Positions 18,412-27,159 of a DNA stretch of 64,000 nt are shown in pieces. Made by a program: the position numbers and the translations under genes. The DNA is taken from positions 13,315 to 77,314 of the forward strand of contig JBMFIQ010000008.1 of NCBI GenBank assembly GCA_049976245.1. Direction: 5' to 3'. The DNA comes from Microbacter sp049976245. GTDB taxonomy: Bacteria; Bacteroidota; Bacteroidia; Bacteroidales; Paludibacteraceae. The stretch's first letter is position 1. Each line of letters begins with the position of its first letter. Under the pieces are notes generated by a model, which was not told the DNA's origin, made no database searches, and saw nothing but the letters and a program-made list of their open reading frames with translations.

Positions 18412-18512
18412 TATGAAACGAGCCATAATAACAGCTTATGCTCAAGCGTATGACTATTTTGGCGAGTTCCATACACTCATAGTGTTAAATAAACAAAAAA
18501 AGACGTATGAAA
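18412..18512 (+). repeat. Interspersed element, copy C (101 bp)
   Basis: Plus-strand copy ending exactly on ATGAAA, the first two codons of the carboxylesterase gene. Compared with copies A, E and F it has one extra T (ACTATTTTGGCG), which shifts the internal frame so that it stays open past the gene start. The hairpin-forming GAGCCATAATAACAGC / TTATGCTC segment is kept. Confidence 0.9.
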
Positions 18513-20144
18513 AAATTTCTGTTTCTTGCTTTTAGTGTCTGCCTGATGATCTATTCGTGTTCATCGCAGCAAAAAAGTGATCAAATGCTCAAGGTAACTA
18601 TTGCCGATGGAGTTTTGCAGGGGATGAAAGACAGTGTGACAGGTGTGTATCAATTTTTAGGTATTCCTTTTGCTAAACCTCCTGTGGGCAATCTTCGATG
18701 GAAAGCTCCGCAACCTGTCAATCATTGGAAAGGTATTCGAAAAGCTGATCATTTTGGTCCCAGACCGATGCAGCCCGGCATTTTTAGCGATATGCATTTT
18801 CGTTCCGATTCTATGAGTGAAGATTGTCTCTATTTGAATGTGTGGACTCCCGCGCAACGCAATGTCAAGGGATTGCCTGTGTTGCTCTATTTTTATGGCG
18901 GTGGTTTTATTGCCGGAAGTAGTGATGAACCGCGTTATGATGGAGCAAGTTTGGCCAAAAAAGGCATAGTGGTGGTAACAGCCAATTATCGTTTGAATGT
19001 TTTTGGTTTCTTCGCTAGTCCGGAATTGAGCGCTGAAGCTCCTTATAAAGCTTCGGGAAATTACGGGTTGCTCGATCAGCAAGCTGCTTTGAAATGGGTT
19101 CATCAAAACATTGCCGCATTTGGCGGCGATCCGCAGAAAATTACCATTGGCGGTGAGTCGGCAGGTTCCATTTCCGTGAGTGAACAAATGGCTTCTCCTC
19201 TGTCCAAAGGATTGATAGCCGGTGCCATTGGCGAAAGCGGAGCCGCTTTTTATCCCACCATGGCTCCTGTGTCATTGTCGGATGCCGAAAAGGTGGGTGA
19301 AACATTTGCTCATCAAATTGGTTATTCTTCCTTAAAAGCGTTACGCTCTCTCACTGCTCATCAATTGCTTAACTTGTACGTACAATCAAACTATTTTAAT
19401 TTTCCTGCTTGTATTGATGGTTATTTCCTTCCAAAATCCATGTCGGATATTTATCGGGCAAAAGAACAGGCTCAAGTTCCTTTGCTGGTTGGTTGGAATT
19501 CTGCTGAAATGCCTGCCGTTGCTTTTATGGAGGGAAAATCATTTTCACCTCAAAACTTTATTGCTCAGGTCAAAAAGGCTTTCCCAAAAGATTACAATCA
19601 AGTGTTGAAGGCGTATCCTCACGCCAATGCCATCGAAGTGGAACATTCGGCTACCGATTTGGCTTCAGATCGATTTATTGTCTTCAGCACATGGAAATGG
19701 TTTGATTTGCAACGAAACAACAGCAACCAATCGGTTTACCGTTATTTGTTTGATAATACTCGACCTCCATTGGTCAATGCGACCTCAGGGTCAGCAAACG
19801 GTCAAACAAAGAAAAGTGGGAAACAAAATCACTTGCCACAGCCCATTGGTGCTGCTCATTCGCAAGAAATCGAGTATTGTCTTGGGAATCTTTATCTTAC
19901 TCCGTGGTATGCATGGCGAAAACAGGATTACGCTGTTTCCGACACCATGTCAAACTATTTTGCGAATTTCATCAAAACCGGCAATCCAAACGGGAAAGCC
20001 TTGCCGGATTGGCCTGCCGCTGCTCCGCATATTTCAAATCCTTTTGTGATGTGGATCAAACCAAATTCGAAAGCGATCCGTGCTTCAAATGATCAACGGT
20101 TTTTTGTGTTGGAAAAATTTTTTGACCAGACGCTCACAAAGTGA
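18507..20144 (+). CDS. Lipoprotein carboxylesterase (type B esterase family)
   Basis: 545 residues; signal peptide with lipobox IYSC (Cys18), so membrane-anchored in the envelope. Alpha/beta hydrolase of the carboxylesterase family: N-terminal GVYQFLGIPFAKPPVGNLRW, EDCLYLNVWTP, oxyanion YGGGF, nucleophile GESAGS (about 215) and catalytic His in GAAHSQEIEY. Aryl or alkyl ester hydrolysis is expected; the substrate is unknown. Its start codon is the last part of repeat copy C. Confidence 0.92.
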   Translation: MKKFLFLAFSVCLMIYSCSSQQKSDQMLKVTIADGVLQGMKDSVTGVYQFLGIPFAKPPVGNLRWKAPQPVNHWKGIRKADHFGPRPMQPGIFSDMHFRSDSMSEDCLYLNVWTPAQRNVKGLPVLLYFYGGGFIAGSSDEPRYDGASLAKKGIVVVTANYRLNVFGFFASPELSAEAPYKASGNYGLLDQQAALKWVHQNIAAFGGDPQKITIGGESAGSISVSEQMASPLSKGLIAGAIGESGAAFYPTMAPVSLSDAEKVGETFAHQIGYSSLKALRSLTAHQLLNLYVQSNYFNFPACIDGYFLPKSMSDIYRAKEQAQVPLLVGWNSAEMPAVAFMEGKSFSPQNFIAQVKKAFPKDYNQVLKAYPHANAIEVEHSATDLASDRFIVFSTWKWFDLQRNNSNQSVYRYLFDNTRPPLVNATSGSANGQTKKSGKQNHLPQPIGAAHSQEIEYCLGNLYLTPWYAWRKQDYAVSDTMSNYFANFIKTGNPNGKALPDWPAAAPHISNPFVMWIKPNSKAIRASNDQRFFVLEKFFDQTLTK

Positions 20145-20189
20145 TGTTCATCAATCAACTTGGATAGCGTTAAGTATGTACGTTTATTA

Positions 20190-20232
20190 GAGAACGGTTG
20201 TAAGAAATTTTACTTTTTTTGCAACCGTTCTC
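20190..20232. repeat. Stem-loop after the carboxylesterase gene
   Basis: GAGAACGGTTGTAA pairs with TTGCAACCGTTCTC (14 bp, one wobble) around a U-rich loop, 45 bases after the stop codon. No U-tract follows the stem on either strand, so termination is possible but not of the standard form. Confidence 0.6.
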
Positions 20233-20342
20233 AATTGATTTTAAATGGAGTTTAAATGCGGTTTAAGAGCCTTTGCAACGCCATTGAAATTTTTTTATTA
20301 TACATTGAGTGGAACTGCAAGTTTCTGAAACTGATTTTGAGA

Positions 20343-21449
20343 TTATTTTTGGTTCTCCTCAACAGCCGACATGAAGCGATCGCAGGCGTTGTTTGCCGAT
20401 GGATTTGTGGAATAATCTTCAACAAACCATGTCACAAATGAAGCCACATCTATTTTATCGCGTAACATGTTGACTTTCCTTAGTTGAAACTGTTCCGACA
20501 AAGTGTCATCCAGAAGCCAATCTTCAAGTTGTTGTAAAAGCTGTTCAGGATTGTCTGTCTTTATGCCTTTCGTAAGGCGATACGTATGTTCCAGTTCTTC
20601 CAAAACGCTGATTTTGCCTGCAAAATCACTGAAACGAAGCGATGGAATGCCTAACATGGCAGCTTCAACGGACATGCTTTGACTATCGGAAATTAAAAGT
20701 TTTGCTCCTGCAAGTAGTTGATGCATTAAAGCAGGATGAAATATTAAATGATGTTGTTGCAACATTTCAGGAAGATCCTTTTCCGAATTGATCCAAACAT
20801 TCAAGCCTTGCTTTTCACAAGACAAAATGACTTTTTGCACCATTTTTGTCGAAAGACCCTGAATACCTTTGTCATGATACGCATTTAACGCTGAAAGACG
20901 GATTAAACAATAAGGCTTTTCTCCAACCAATGATTTGATCATATCAGGATTATATGTGAATTGATTGGGATGCAACGCGGACAATTTCATGTAGCCGTGA
21001 TAACCTGCTTTTTTCTTTTCCCAACGCCCGGTTTGACATACAAATGGCGTTAAAATGACATGCGTGAGCGGATAGGTAAGCATGGCCAACGGTTTGATGA
21101 CATTGTAATCATCTTCCAGTGTAGTGATGCTTTTGGCCTTTAAAAGTCTTGCCACAATGGGCAACGAAGCATCTGAGCCAATCAAGAGGTCAGGTTTGAA
21201 ATGACGTAAAAGAATGAACAGGCGAACAATGCGTTTTGCCAAAGCATGTAGAATCGAGGTTGTATTCTCATTTCTGGCTTCCGGCAAAATGTTTACATAA
21301 GGTAGCTGATCCTCAATCAGTAAATCTTCTAAAATGTCTTTGGATCGAATGACGACCATCACTTGATGCCCTCTTCTTTTCCAACCATTGATTGGATTTT
21401 TAAAGAAATGATATTGAGACGGATGACTTATATAAACAACTACATTCAT
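20343..21449 (-). CDS. DUF354 family protein (glycosyltransferase-like)
   Basis: 368 residues, no membrane segment. Start MNVVVYISHPSQYHFFKNPI and the pattern of two Rossmann-like halves match DUF354, a family related to UDP-GlcNAc 2-epimerases and GT-B glycosyltransferases found in surface-polysaccharide loci. SDSQSMSVEAAMLGIPSLRF near 275 is the nucleotide-sugar contact region. No polysaccharide cluster surrounds it; the nearest glycosyltransferase is at 36534. Confidence 0.85.
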   Translation of the reverse strand: MNVVVYISHPSQYHFFKNPINGWKRRGHQVMVVIRSKDILEDLLIEDQLPYVNILPEARNENTTSILHALAKRIVRLFILLRHFKPDLLIGSDASLPIVARLLKAKSITTLEDDYNVIKPLAMLTYPLTHVILTPFVCQTGRWEKKKAGYHGYMKLSALHPNQFTYNPDMIKSLVGEKPYCLIRLSALNAYHDKGIQGLSTKMVQKVILSCEKQGLNVWINSEKDLPEMLQQHHLIFHPALMHQLLAGAKLLISDSQSMSVEAAMLGIPSLRFSDFAGKISVLEELEHTYRLTKGIKTDNPEQLLQQLEDWLLDDTLSEQFQLRKVNMLRDKIDVASFVTWFVEDYSTNPSANNACDRFMSAVEENQK

Positions 21450-21647
21450 TCTTTCATGCGTAAAGAATTGATTTTTAAAGGCTGTATAAATATCGCAAAA
21501 TAGGAATTCTATTTTTTTTATAATATTTTTATGGTTTGTTTTACATTCATTGCTGCCGGTTGGTTCATTTTATTTTAAGCATAAAGGATTGATTCTTAAA
21601 TTTGATTTCATGCAAGAAAGTTGCAGACAACTTTAAAACCGGCATGT

Positions 21648-22778
21648 TCAAAGGCGTTGCATCACTTGACGCACCATGATTGATTTCCAAAGGGCAAAAT
21701 CTCCTTCAATGATGTGTCGGCGGGCATCGCGAACAAGCTGAAGATAAAAAGCCAAATTGTGAATGGAGGCAATTTGTAAAGCCAGAAATTCTTTACTGAC
21801 AAACAGATGTCTGAGGTATGCTTTGGAATAGTTACCATCAACATAGGATGTTCCGTCGGGATCTAAAGGTGAGAAATCATTTTTCCATTTTTCATTTTTC
21901 ATGTTAAGAATTCCTTTAGAGGTGAATATCATACCGTTACGACCGTTACGGGTAGGCATAACACAGTCAAACATGTCAACACCGCGTTCAATTCCTTCCA
22001 GTATGTTGGCCGGAGTTCCTACGCCCATTAAGTAGCGTGGCTTGTCTTTAGGCAGAATTTCGTTAACTATTTCTATCATTTCGTACATTTTTTCGGTTGG
22101 CTCACCAACGGCTAATCCACCAATGGCATTGCCTGCCTGATCTTGTTTGGCAATAAATTCTGCCGACATCTTCCGCAAATCGGGATAGACACATCCCTGT
22201 ACTATGGGGAAAAAAGCTTGTTCATGTTCATAAACGGGTGATGTTTCTCTGAATCGATTTAATCCCCTTACCAGCCAACGATGCGTCAATTCCATAGAAT
22301 CTTTGGCATAATGATAATCAGCAGTTCCGGGTGTACATTCATCAAACGCCATCATGATGTCAGCTCCAATGATGCGTTGAATATCAACGACACCCTCTGG
22401 CGTAAACAGATGCTTTGATCCGTCAATATGAGATCGAAAATGAGCTCCTTCTTCTTTGAGTTTTCTGTTTTCCGATAACGAAAAAACCTGAAACCCGCCG
22501 CTGTCAGTTAAAATAGGTCTTTCCCATCCATTAAAACGATGCAATCCACCGGCTTGTCTCAAAATGTCTAATCCGGGTCGTAAATACAAGTGGTAGGTGT
22601 TCCCTAAAATGATGGCTGCTTTGATGTCATCCCTTAATTCGTGTTGATGAACCGCTTTCACTGAACCGGCTGTTCCAACCGGCATGAAAATGGGTGTTTC
22701 TATTGTGCCGTGATCCGTTTGAATCAAGCCTGCTCTTGCATTTGTTTTTTTGTCAGTATGTTGTAAATCGAAGCGCAT
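21648..22778 (-). CDS. tgt: tRNA-guanine (queuine) transglycosylase
   Basis: Exchanges G34 for a queuosine precursor in GUN-anticodon tRNAs. 376 residues. LTDSGGFQVFSL (about 90), FDECTPG, IGGLAVGEPTEKM, GIERGVDMFDCVMPTRNGRNG are present. The usual zinc motif C-x-C-x2-C in the C-terminal segment is replaced by DGTSYVDGNYSKAYLRH, so all three cysteines are absent. From memory other Bacteroidales proteins share this change. Seven bases downstream of mtaB. Confidence 0.95.
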   Translation of the reverse strand: MRFDLQHTDKKTNARAGLIQTDHGTIETPIFMPVGTAGSVKAVHQHELRDDIKAAIILGNTYHLYLRPGLDILRQAGGLHRFNGWERPILTDSGGFQVFSLSENRKLKEEGAHFRSHIDGSKHLFTPEGVVDIQRIIGADIMMAFDECTPGTADYHYAKDSMELTHRWLVRGLNRFRETSPVYEHEQAFFPIVQGCVYPDLRKMSAEFIAKQDQAGNAIGGLAVGEPTEKMYEMIEIVNEILPKDKPRYLMGVGTPANILEGIERGVDMFDCVMPTRNGRNGMIFTSKGILNMKNEKWKNDFSPLDPDGTSYVDGNYSKAYLRHLFVSKEFLALQIASIHNLAFYLQLVRDARRHIIEGDFALWKSIMVRQVMQRL

Positions 22779-22785
22779 GTTTTGT

Positions 22786-24135
22786 TTATTTCGTTGTCAT
22801 TGAATCTTTTGTTTCACATTGAAATCCCATCCAACCATTTTCGGTTAATGTATCGTTAAAATTTTCCAGAAGAACATTTTCAAATTGATTTAATTTTGTT
22901 TTATCCCATGGCATGGCAACATGGATGTAATTGTCGGTAAACCCGGTCATCATTTTTCCTTTTCGATTTGATTCCCACAGCACGTCACGACGTTCTCCCT
23001 GATGTAGCAAATAAAATGTTTTTAATTTTTCGTTTGAAAGCTGATGCAACCGATCGCTGCGTTTTTTTCGATCAGCCATCGAAACGGGATTTTCTATTGA
23101 CAAAGCTGCGGTGTTGGCTCTTTCGGAAAAAGTAAACACATGCAATTGTGAAATAGGTAATTGTTGTATGAATTCATATCCATTTTCAAATTCCTCTGCC
23201 GTTTCGCCATGCATTCCCACAATGACATCCACACCAATGAAAGCATCAGGTATACATTGCCGGATCATTTCCACTTTTTCTTTAAATAATTCCCGTTGAT
23301 AGCGTCGTCGCATCAGTTTAAGCATTGCATTGCTTCCCGATTGCAAAGGAATATGAAAATGAGGCGTAAAATGTGCCGAACGTGAAACAAAATCAATGAT
23401 TTGATCCGTAAGCAAATTAGGTTCAATGCTCCCAATCCGATAGCGAATTTTGTTCGGAATGTCATCCAAGGCTTTCAACAAATCGATGAATGTTTCATGG
23501 GTCGATTTTCCAAAATCGCCAATGTTGACACCTGTCAGCACGATCTCTTTTGCTCCTTCGGACAAGGCCTGATGTGCCCAGCGTAATGTATCGTTAATCG
23601 AGCCGTTTCTGCTGGCGCCGCGAGCCATGGGTATGGTACAATAACTGCAATGATAATCGCAACCATCTTGAACTTTCAAAAAGAAACGCGTGCGGTCATC
23701 ATGCGAAAGGGAAGGCCTAAAACGTTGAATTTGAGCTGTGTCAACATGTTTTATTTGAGCTTCTGTTTTTTTGTTCAATGAATCAAGATAAGATGTCACA
23801 TTGAATTTTTCATTGGCTCCCAACACTAGGTCTACGCCTTTGATCTCTGCAATATCCTGCGGTTTTAGTTGTGCATAACAGCCGGTGACGACAACAAAAG
23901 CGTGAGGATGCTGCCTGATGAGTCGTTGAATGGCCTGTCGCGATTTCTTATCGGCCAATTCGGTGACAGTACAAGTATTGATAATGCAGATGTCTGCCTT
24001 TTCGCCCATCTTGATTTTTCGAAACCCCATTGTCTTCAGTTGGGTTGCAATGGTTGAAGTTTCGGCAAAATTGAGGCGACACCCTAAGGTGTAAAGCGCC
24101 ATTTTCTTATCTTGAAATTGTGAAGGATCGATCAT
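22786..24135 (-). CDS. mtaB: tRNA t6A37 methylthiotransferase
   Basis: Radical SAM enzyme converting t6A to ms2t6A at position 37. 449 residues from ATG 24135. The N-terminal cluster cysteines are in YTLGCRLNFAE, INTCTVTE and VVTGCYAQ; the radical SAM cluster is CDYHCSYCTIP (about 160); a TRAM-like tail ends the protein. Paired with tgt, another tRNA modification gene; tsaB, which acts earlier in t6A synthesis, lies 6 kb upstream on the same strand. Confidence 0.93.
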   Translation of the reverse strand: MIDPSQFQDKKMALYTLGCRLNFAETSTIATQLKTMGFRKIKMGEKADICIINTCTVTELADKKSRQAIQRLIRQHPHAFVVVTGCYAQLKPQDIAEIKGVDLVLGANEKFNVTSYLDSLNKKTEAQIKHVDTAQIQRFRPSLSHDDRTRFFLKVQDGCDYHCSYCTIPMARGASRNGSINDTLRWAHQALSEGAKEIVLTGVNIGDFGKSTHETFIDLLKALDDIPNKIRYRIGSIEPNLLTDQIIDFVSRSAHFTPHFHIPLQSGSNAMLKLMRRRYQRELFKEKVEMIRQCIPDAFIGVDVIVGMHGETAEEFENGYEFIQQLPISQLHVFTFSERANTAALSIENPVSMADRKKRSDRLHQLSNEKLKTFYLLHQGERRDVLWESNRKGKMMTGFTDNYIHVAMPWDKTKLNQFENVLLENFNDTLTENGWMGFQCETKDSMTTK

Positions 24136-24150
24136 TGGGGGCAAATGTTT

Positions 24151-26046
24151 TCAATTAAATACAGCATTCAAATTGCGTTCGTTAAAATTATCTTTGCCTT
24201 CGGGCGTGTAAAGGTAGGCAAACGTCTCCCGATAAACTGTTTCAACTTCTCCTCTGGCAATTTTCATGGTGCTATTGATCATGCGATTTTCTTCCGAAAA
24301 TGGTTCTTGCAGAATAGCAAACACTGATGGAAGCCATCGTTCGGGAAACAAATCGACATGAACGCCTCCTTTCTTAAATTTTTGAATGTCGTTGATGATC
24401 AGCTGAAGTGCTTCTTTTTTCCCTTCGAGTGTGGAAGGATCATGTTTGATGTGTCGTTTCAGCGCTTCACGATTTGGATAGATAAGCCCCACTGTGTAAG
24501 GACTTTGATTGTTGTGCAAAAAAAGTTGATCAATGTGATGTGAGTTCGAGATCAAGGCTTCTTCAATGCCTTCAGGACTGTATTTCTCTCCGTCATTGCC
24601 TATCAATAAACTTTTATAACGCCCTAAAACGTAGAGATAACCGTTTGAATCCATGTAGCCCATATCACCGGTGAAAAGCCATCCGTCTTTTAGCACTTCT
24701 TTGGATGCCTGTTCATTTTTCCAATAACCTGCCATGACGTTTTCACCCTGAATGACAATTTCTCCTTTTTCATTCACAGGTAATGCATGACCGTTAGTGT
24801 CCATGATTTTTAATGATAACGGTTTGACCAATTTTCCCGAAGATCCCAATAAATGATGTTCAGGTCCGTTGGACGAAATCACGGGTGTGGCTTCCGAAAG
24901 TCCGTATCCTTGATACATTGGAATTCCCAATGCATAAAAAAATTGCTGTAAATCAATGTCCAACAAGGCACCGCCGCCAATAAAGAATTGCAAATTACCT
25001 CCAAAAGCTGCTCTCAGTTTCGAAAAAAGCAGTTGATCAAAAATTTTATTTAGCGGATAAAGCATTTTATGCCATGGCTTTTTCGTTGTGTGTCCATACT
25101 GGTGGTACGTGTAAGCTACTTTTAATCCCCAGTGAAACAGGATATTGGTAAATTTACTTTTTGCACGAACGGCATTTTCAATGTTTTTCCTGAAACTTTT
25201 GGCCAATGAAGGCACGCTCAACATCATGTGTGGCTTGATCTCTTTAATGTTGATCGGAATATTTTTCAAAGTCTCCATGGGTGTTTTTCCGGTTTGTAAC
25301 GTAGCCACTCCGGCTCCCGAAGTCATGAAAATAAAAAATCCAACCACATGAGCAAAACAATGATCCAACGGTAAAATGATTAATGTTCGCCATGTTTCGG
25401 GAATGGTCAGCAAGGTTAAAGATTGTTCCACATTGGCAGTATAATTTCGATGCGTCAGCATGACTCCTTTCGGATCGGCTGTTGTACCGGAAGTATAAGT
25501 AATGGTGGCAACATCTTCATTCTGAATAGATTGACCAATAGCAAGAAAATCTTCAAGAGAATGTTTTCTCAAAAAGTCAATGCCTGCTGCAAAAAGTTCT
25601 TTGACCGGCATTTCTTTTTCTTCATAATGGTCTAATTCATCAAGTACTATGATGTAGTTGATAATTGTTAGACGTGATTTGATCGCTCTAATTTTGGGCA
25701 ATTGATTTGCGGAAACCACAAGATATTTTGCTTCCGAATGTTGCAACCTGAAAAGCAAGTCGCTGCTTTCATCCAGTTTGACGGACAATGGAACGTTGAT
25801 TAAACCTGCATAAAACATGGCAAGCTCTCCAATGATCCAGAGATTTCGACTTTCAGAAAGCAATGCGGCATGTTCCCCTTTTTGAGCCCCCAATGACACC
25901 AATCCGGCTCCAAGTTGATAAACTAAATCTTTTGTTTCCAAATAAGTTGTTTCTTCATAGCCGGAACCTTTTTTTTCAAATAAAAACGTATTTAGCCCAT
26001 ATTGCCCAACGGCTTCTTCAAATAAATCAATAATGGTTCGTTTCAT
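24151..26046 (-). CDS. Long-chain acyl-CoA synthetase / AMP-binding enzyme
   Basis: 631 residues. Adenylate-forming ligase that activates a fatty acid with ATP and CoA. Motifs: ITYTSGTTADPKGVML (P-loop-like, about 180), YGLSEATPVIS (about 385), GWLFTGDMGYMD and LGRYKSLLIGNDGEKYSPEGIE (hinge and C-domain). Membership in the FadD15-like branch is inferred from length. Ends 15 bases before the mtaB start, so likely transcribed with mtaB-tgt. Confidence 0.9.
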   Translation of the reverse strand: MKRTIIDLFEEAVGQYGLNTFLFEKKGSGYEETTYLETKDLVYQLGAGLVSLGAQKGEHAALLSESRNLWIIGELAMFYAGLINVPLSVKLDESSDLLFRLQHSEAKYLVVSANQLPKIRAIKSRLTIINYIIVLDELDHYEEKEMPVKELFAAGIDFLRKHSLEDFLAIGQSIQNEDVATITYTSGTTADPKGVMLTHRNYTANVEQSLTLLTIPETWRTLIILPLDHCFAHVVGFFIFMTSGAGVATLQTGKTPMETLKNIPINIKEIKPHMMLSVPSLAKSFRKNIENAVRAKSKFTNILFHWGLKVAYTYHQYGHTTKKPWHKMLYPLNKIFDQLLFSKLRAAFGGNLQFFIGGGALLDIDLQQFFYALGIPMYQGYGLSEATPVISSNGPEHHLLGSSGKLVKPLSLKIMDTNGHALPVNEKGEIVIQGENVMAGYWKNEQASKEVLKDGWLFTGDMGYMDSNGYLYVLGRYKSLLIGNDGEKYSPEGIEEALISNSHHIDQLFLHNNQSPYTVGLIYPNREALKRHIKHDPSTLEGKKEALQLIINDIQKFKKGGVHVDLFPERWLPSVFAILQEPFSEENRMINSTMKIARGEVETVYRETFAYLYTPEGKDNFNERNLNAVFN

Positions 26047-26170
26047 AAAACTGTTTTTAGTGAACGGAAATTTTAATTCATCCTTTGCGATGTCAATCGC
26101 CTGTTGTTTTCATGTTTTTCATTTCTTTATCAACGTATAAATCAATGGTTTGTTTTTCTCTTTCGGCAGG

Positions 26171-27079
26171 TTACTGCACATCGGAGACGGTGTCCACCAG
26201 CAATGGTTGTCTTTCGGGGGGCTTAATGGCAAATTTCAACAATTCAGGGTGATCTGCAAGGTAACGTTTTCCGGCATTGTAACCGGCAAAATAGATGTTT
26301 TTGTAATTGCCAAAACTGAACATATTTAAATGCGGATCCATTGGCACATAAATGACATCATTGGATATTTTAATGCCTTCCTGAATGTTGTCTTTCGACA
26401 TTATACTCAAAACGGCATGAATGACATCGGAGATGCTGTTGATTTTTGGATAAGGCTTAAAAGGCGCCACCACAACTGAAATTTCTTCTTTACACAAAGG
26501 GCGAATGGGTTGAGCGGGTAAATTATTCAACACGCCACCATCCACATAATCGCACGAATCAATTTTGACCACCTCAAAAATACCAGGTATGGAAGCTGAT
26601 GCAGCCACCCATTTATTGAGTTCATCTCCTGATGAAGTATAGGTTGCATTGCCGGTACTCAGATTGGTGGCACACGAATAAAACGGCTTTGCCAATGAAC
26701 TGTAGCTGTCTGCGGGAATGTATTTTTTGATGACGTTGCATATCGCTTTGTGTGTTGAAAATCCGGTTAATCTTTTTTCAAGATGAAAGCGTATGATGTT
26801 GCTTGTTTTGTACAACTTTTCGTGTTGTATGATTTCCAAAATTTCGTGAGGAGAATATCCGGCTGCATAGAAAACCCCAACTACCGCTCCGATGCTGGTC
26901 CCTGAGATAATTTGCGGATAAATTCCGCTTTCTTCCAATGCCTGTAACACTCCGATGTGCGCAAAACCCAATGCACCGCCTCCACTTAAACAAATACCAA
27001 CCTGATACTTTTGTGCCAGACTGATTGTTGCAGTGCTTATCCATCCAATGAGAATAAGTAAAAAATAGATCTTCTTCAT
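26171..27079 (-). CDS. Exported patatin-like phospholipase
   Basis: 302 residues from ATG 27079, with a signal peptide ending near LAQKYQ. The patatin dyad is visible: oxyanion loop SGGGALGFAHIG (about 31), nucleophile GTSIGAVVG (about 59) and catalytic Asp in YVDGGVLNNLP (about 185). Lipid acyl hydrolase acting in the periplasm or outer membrane; PlpD-type beta-barrel and POTRA domains are absent, so no self-secretion. Confidence 0.92.
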   Translation of the reverse strand: MKKIYFLLILIGWISTATISLAQKYQVGICLSGGGALGFAHIGVLQALEESGIYPQIISGTSIGAVVGVFYAAGYSPHEILEIIQHEKLYKTSNIIRFHLEKRLTGFSTHKAICNVIKKYIPADSYSSLAKPFYSCATNLSTGNATYTSSGDELNKWVAASASIPGIFEVVKIDSCDYVDGGVLNNLPAQPIRPLCKEEISVVVAPFKPYPKINSISDVIHAVLSIMSKDNIQEGIKISNDVIYVPMDPHLNMFSFGNYKNIYFAGYNAGKRYLADHPELLKFAIKPPERQPLLVDTVSDVQ

Positions 27080-27159
27080 ATTCAATTTTTTTTAGGTTAA
27101 TATAATAAATGAATGTTTATTGTTTCAATGATTCATTCCCGTTTCAAAAAGAGTGATTA

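Noticed and set aside
18657..19187. 176-codon minus-strand frame inside the carboxylesterase gene
   Set aside because: Antisense shadow of a well-supported gene, no similarity and no promoter.
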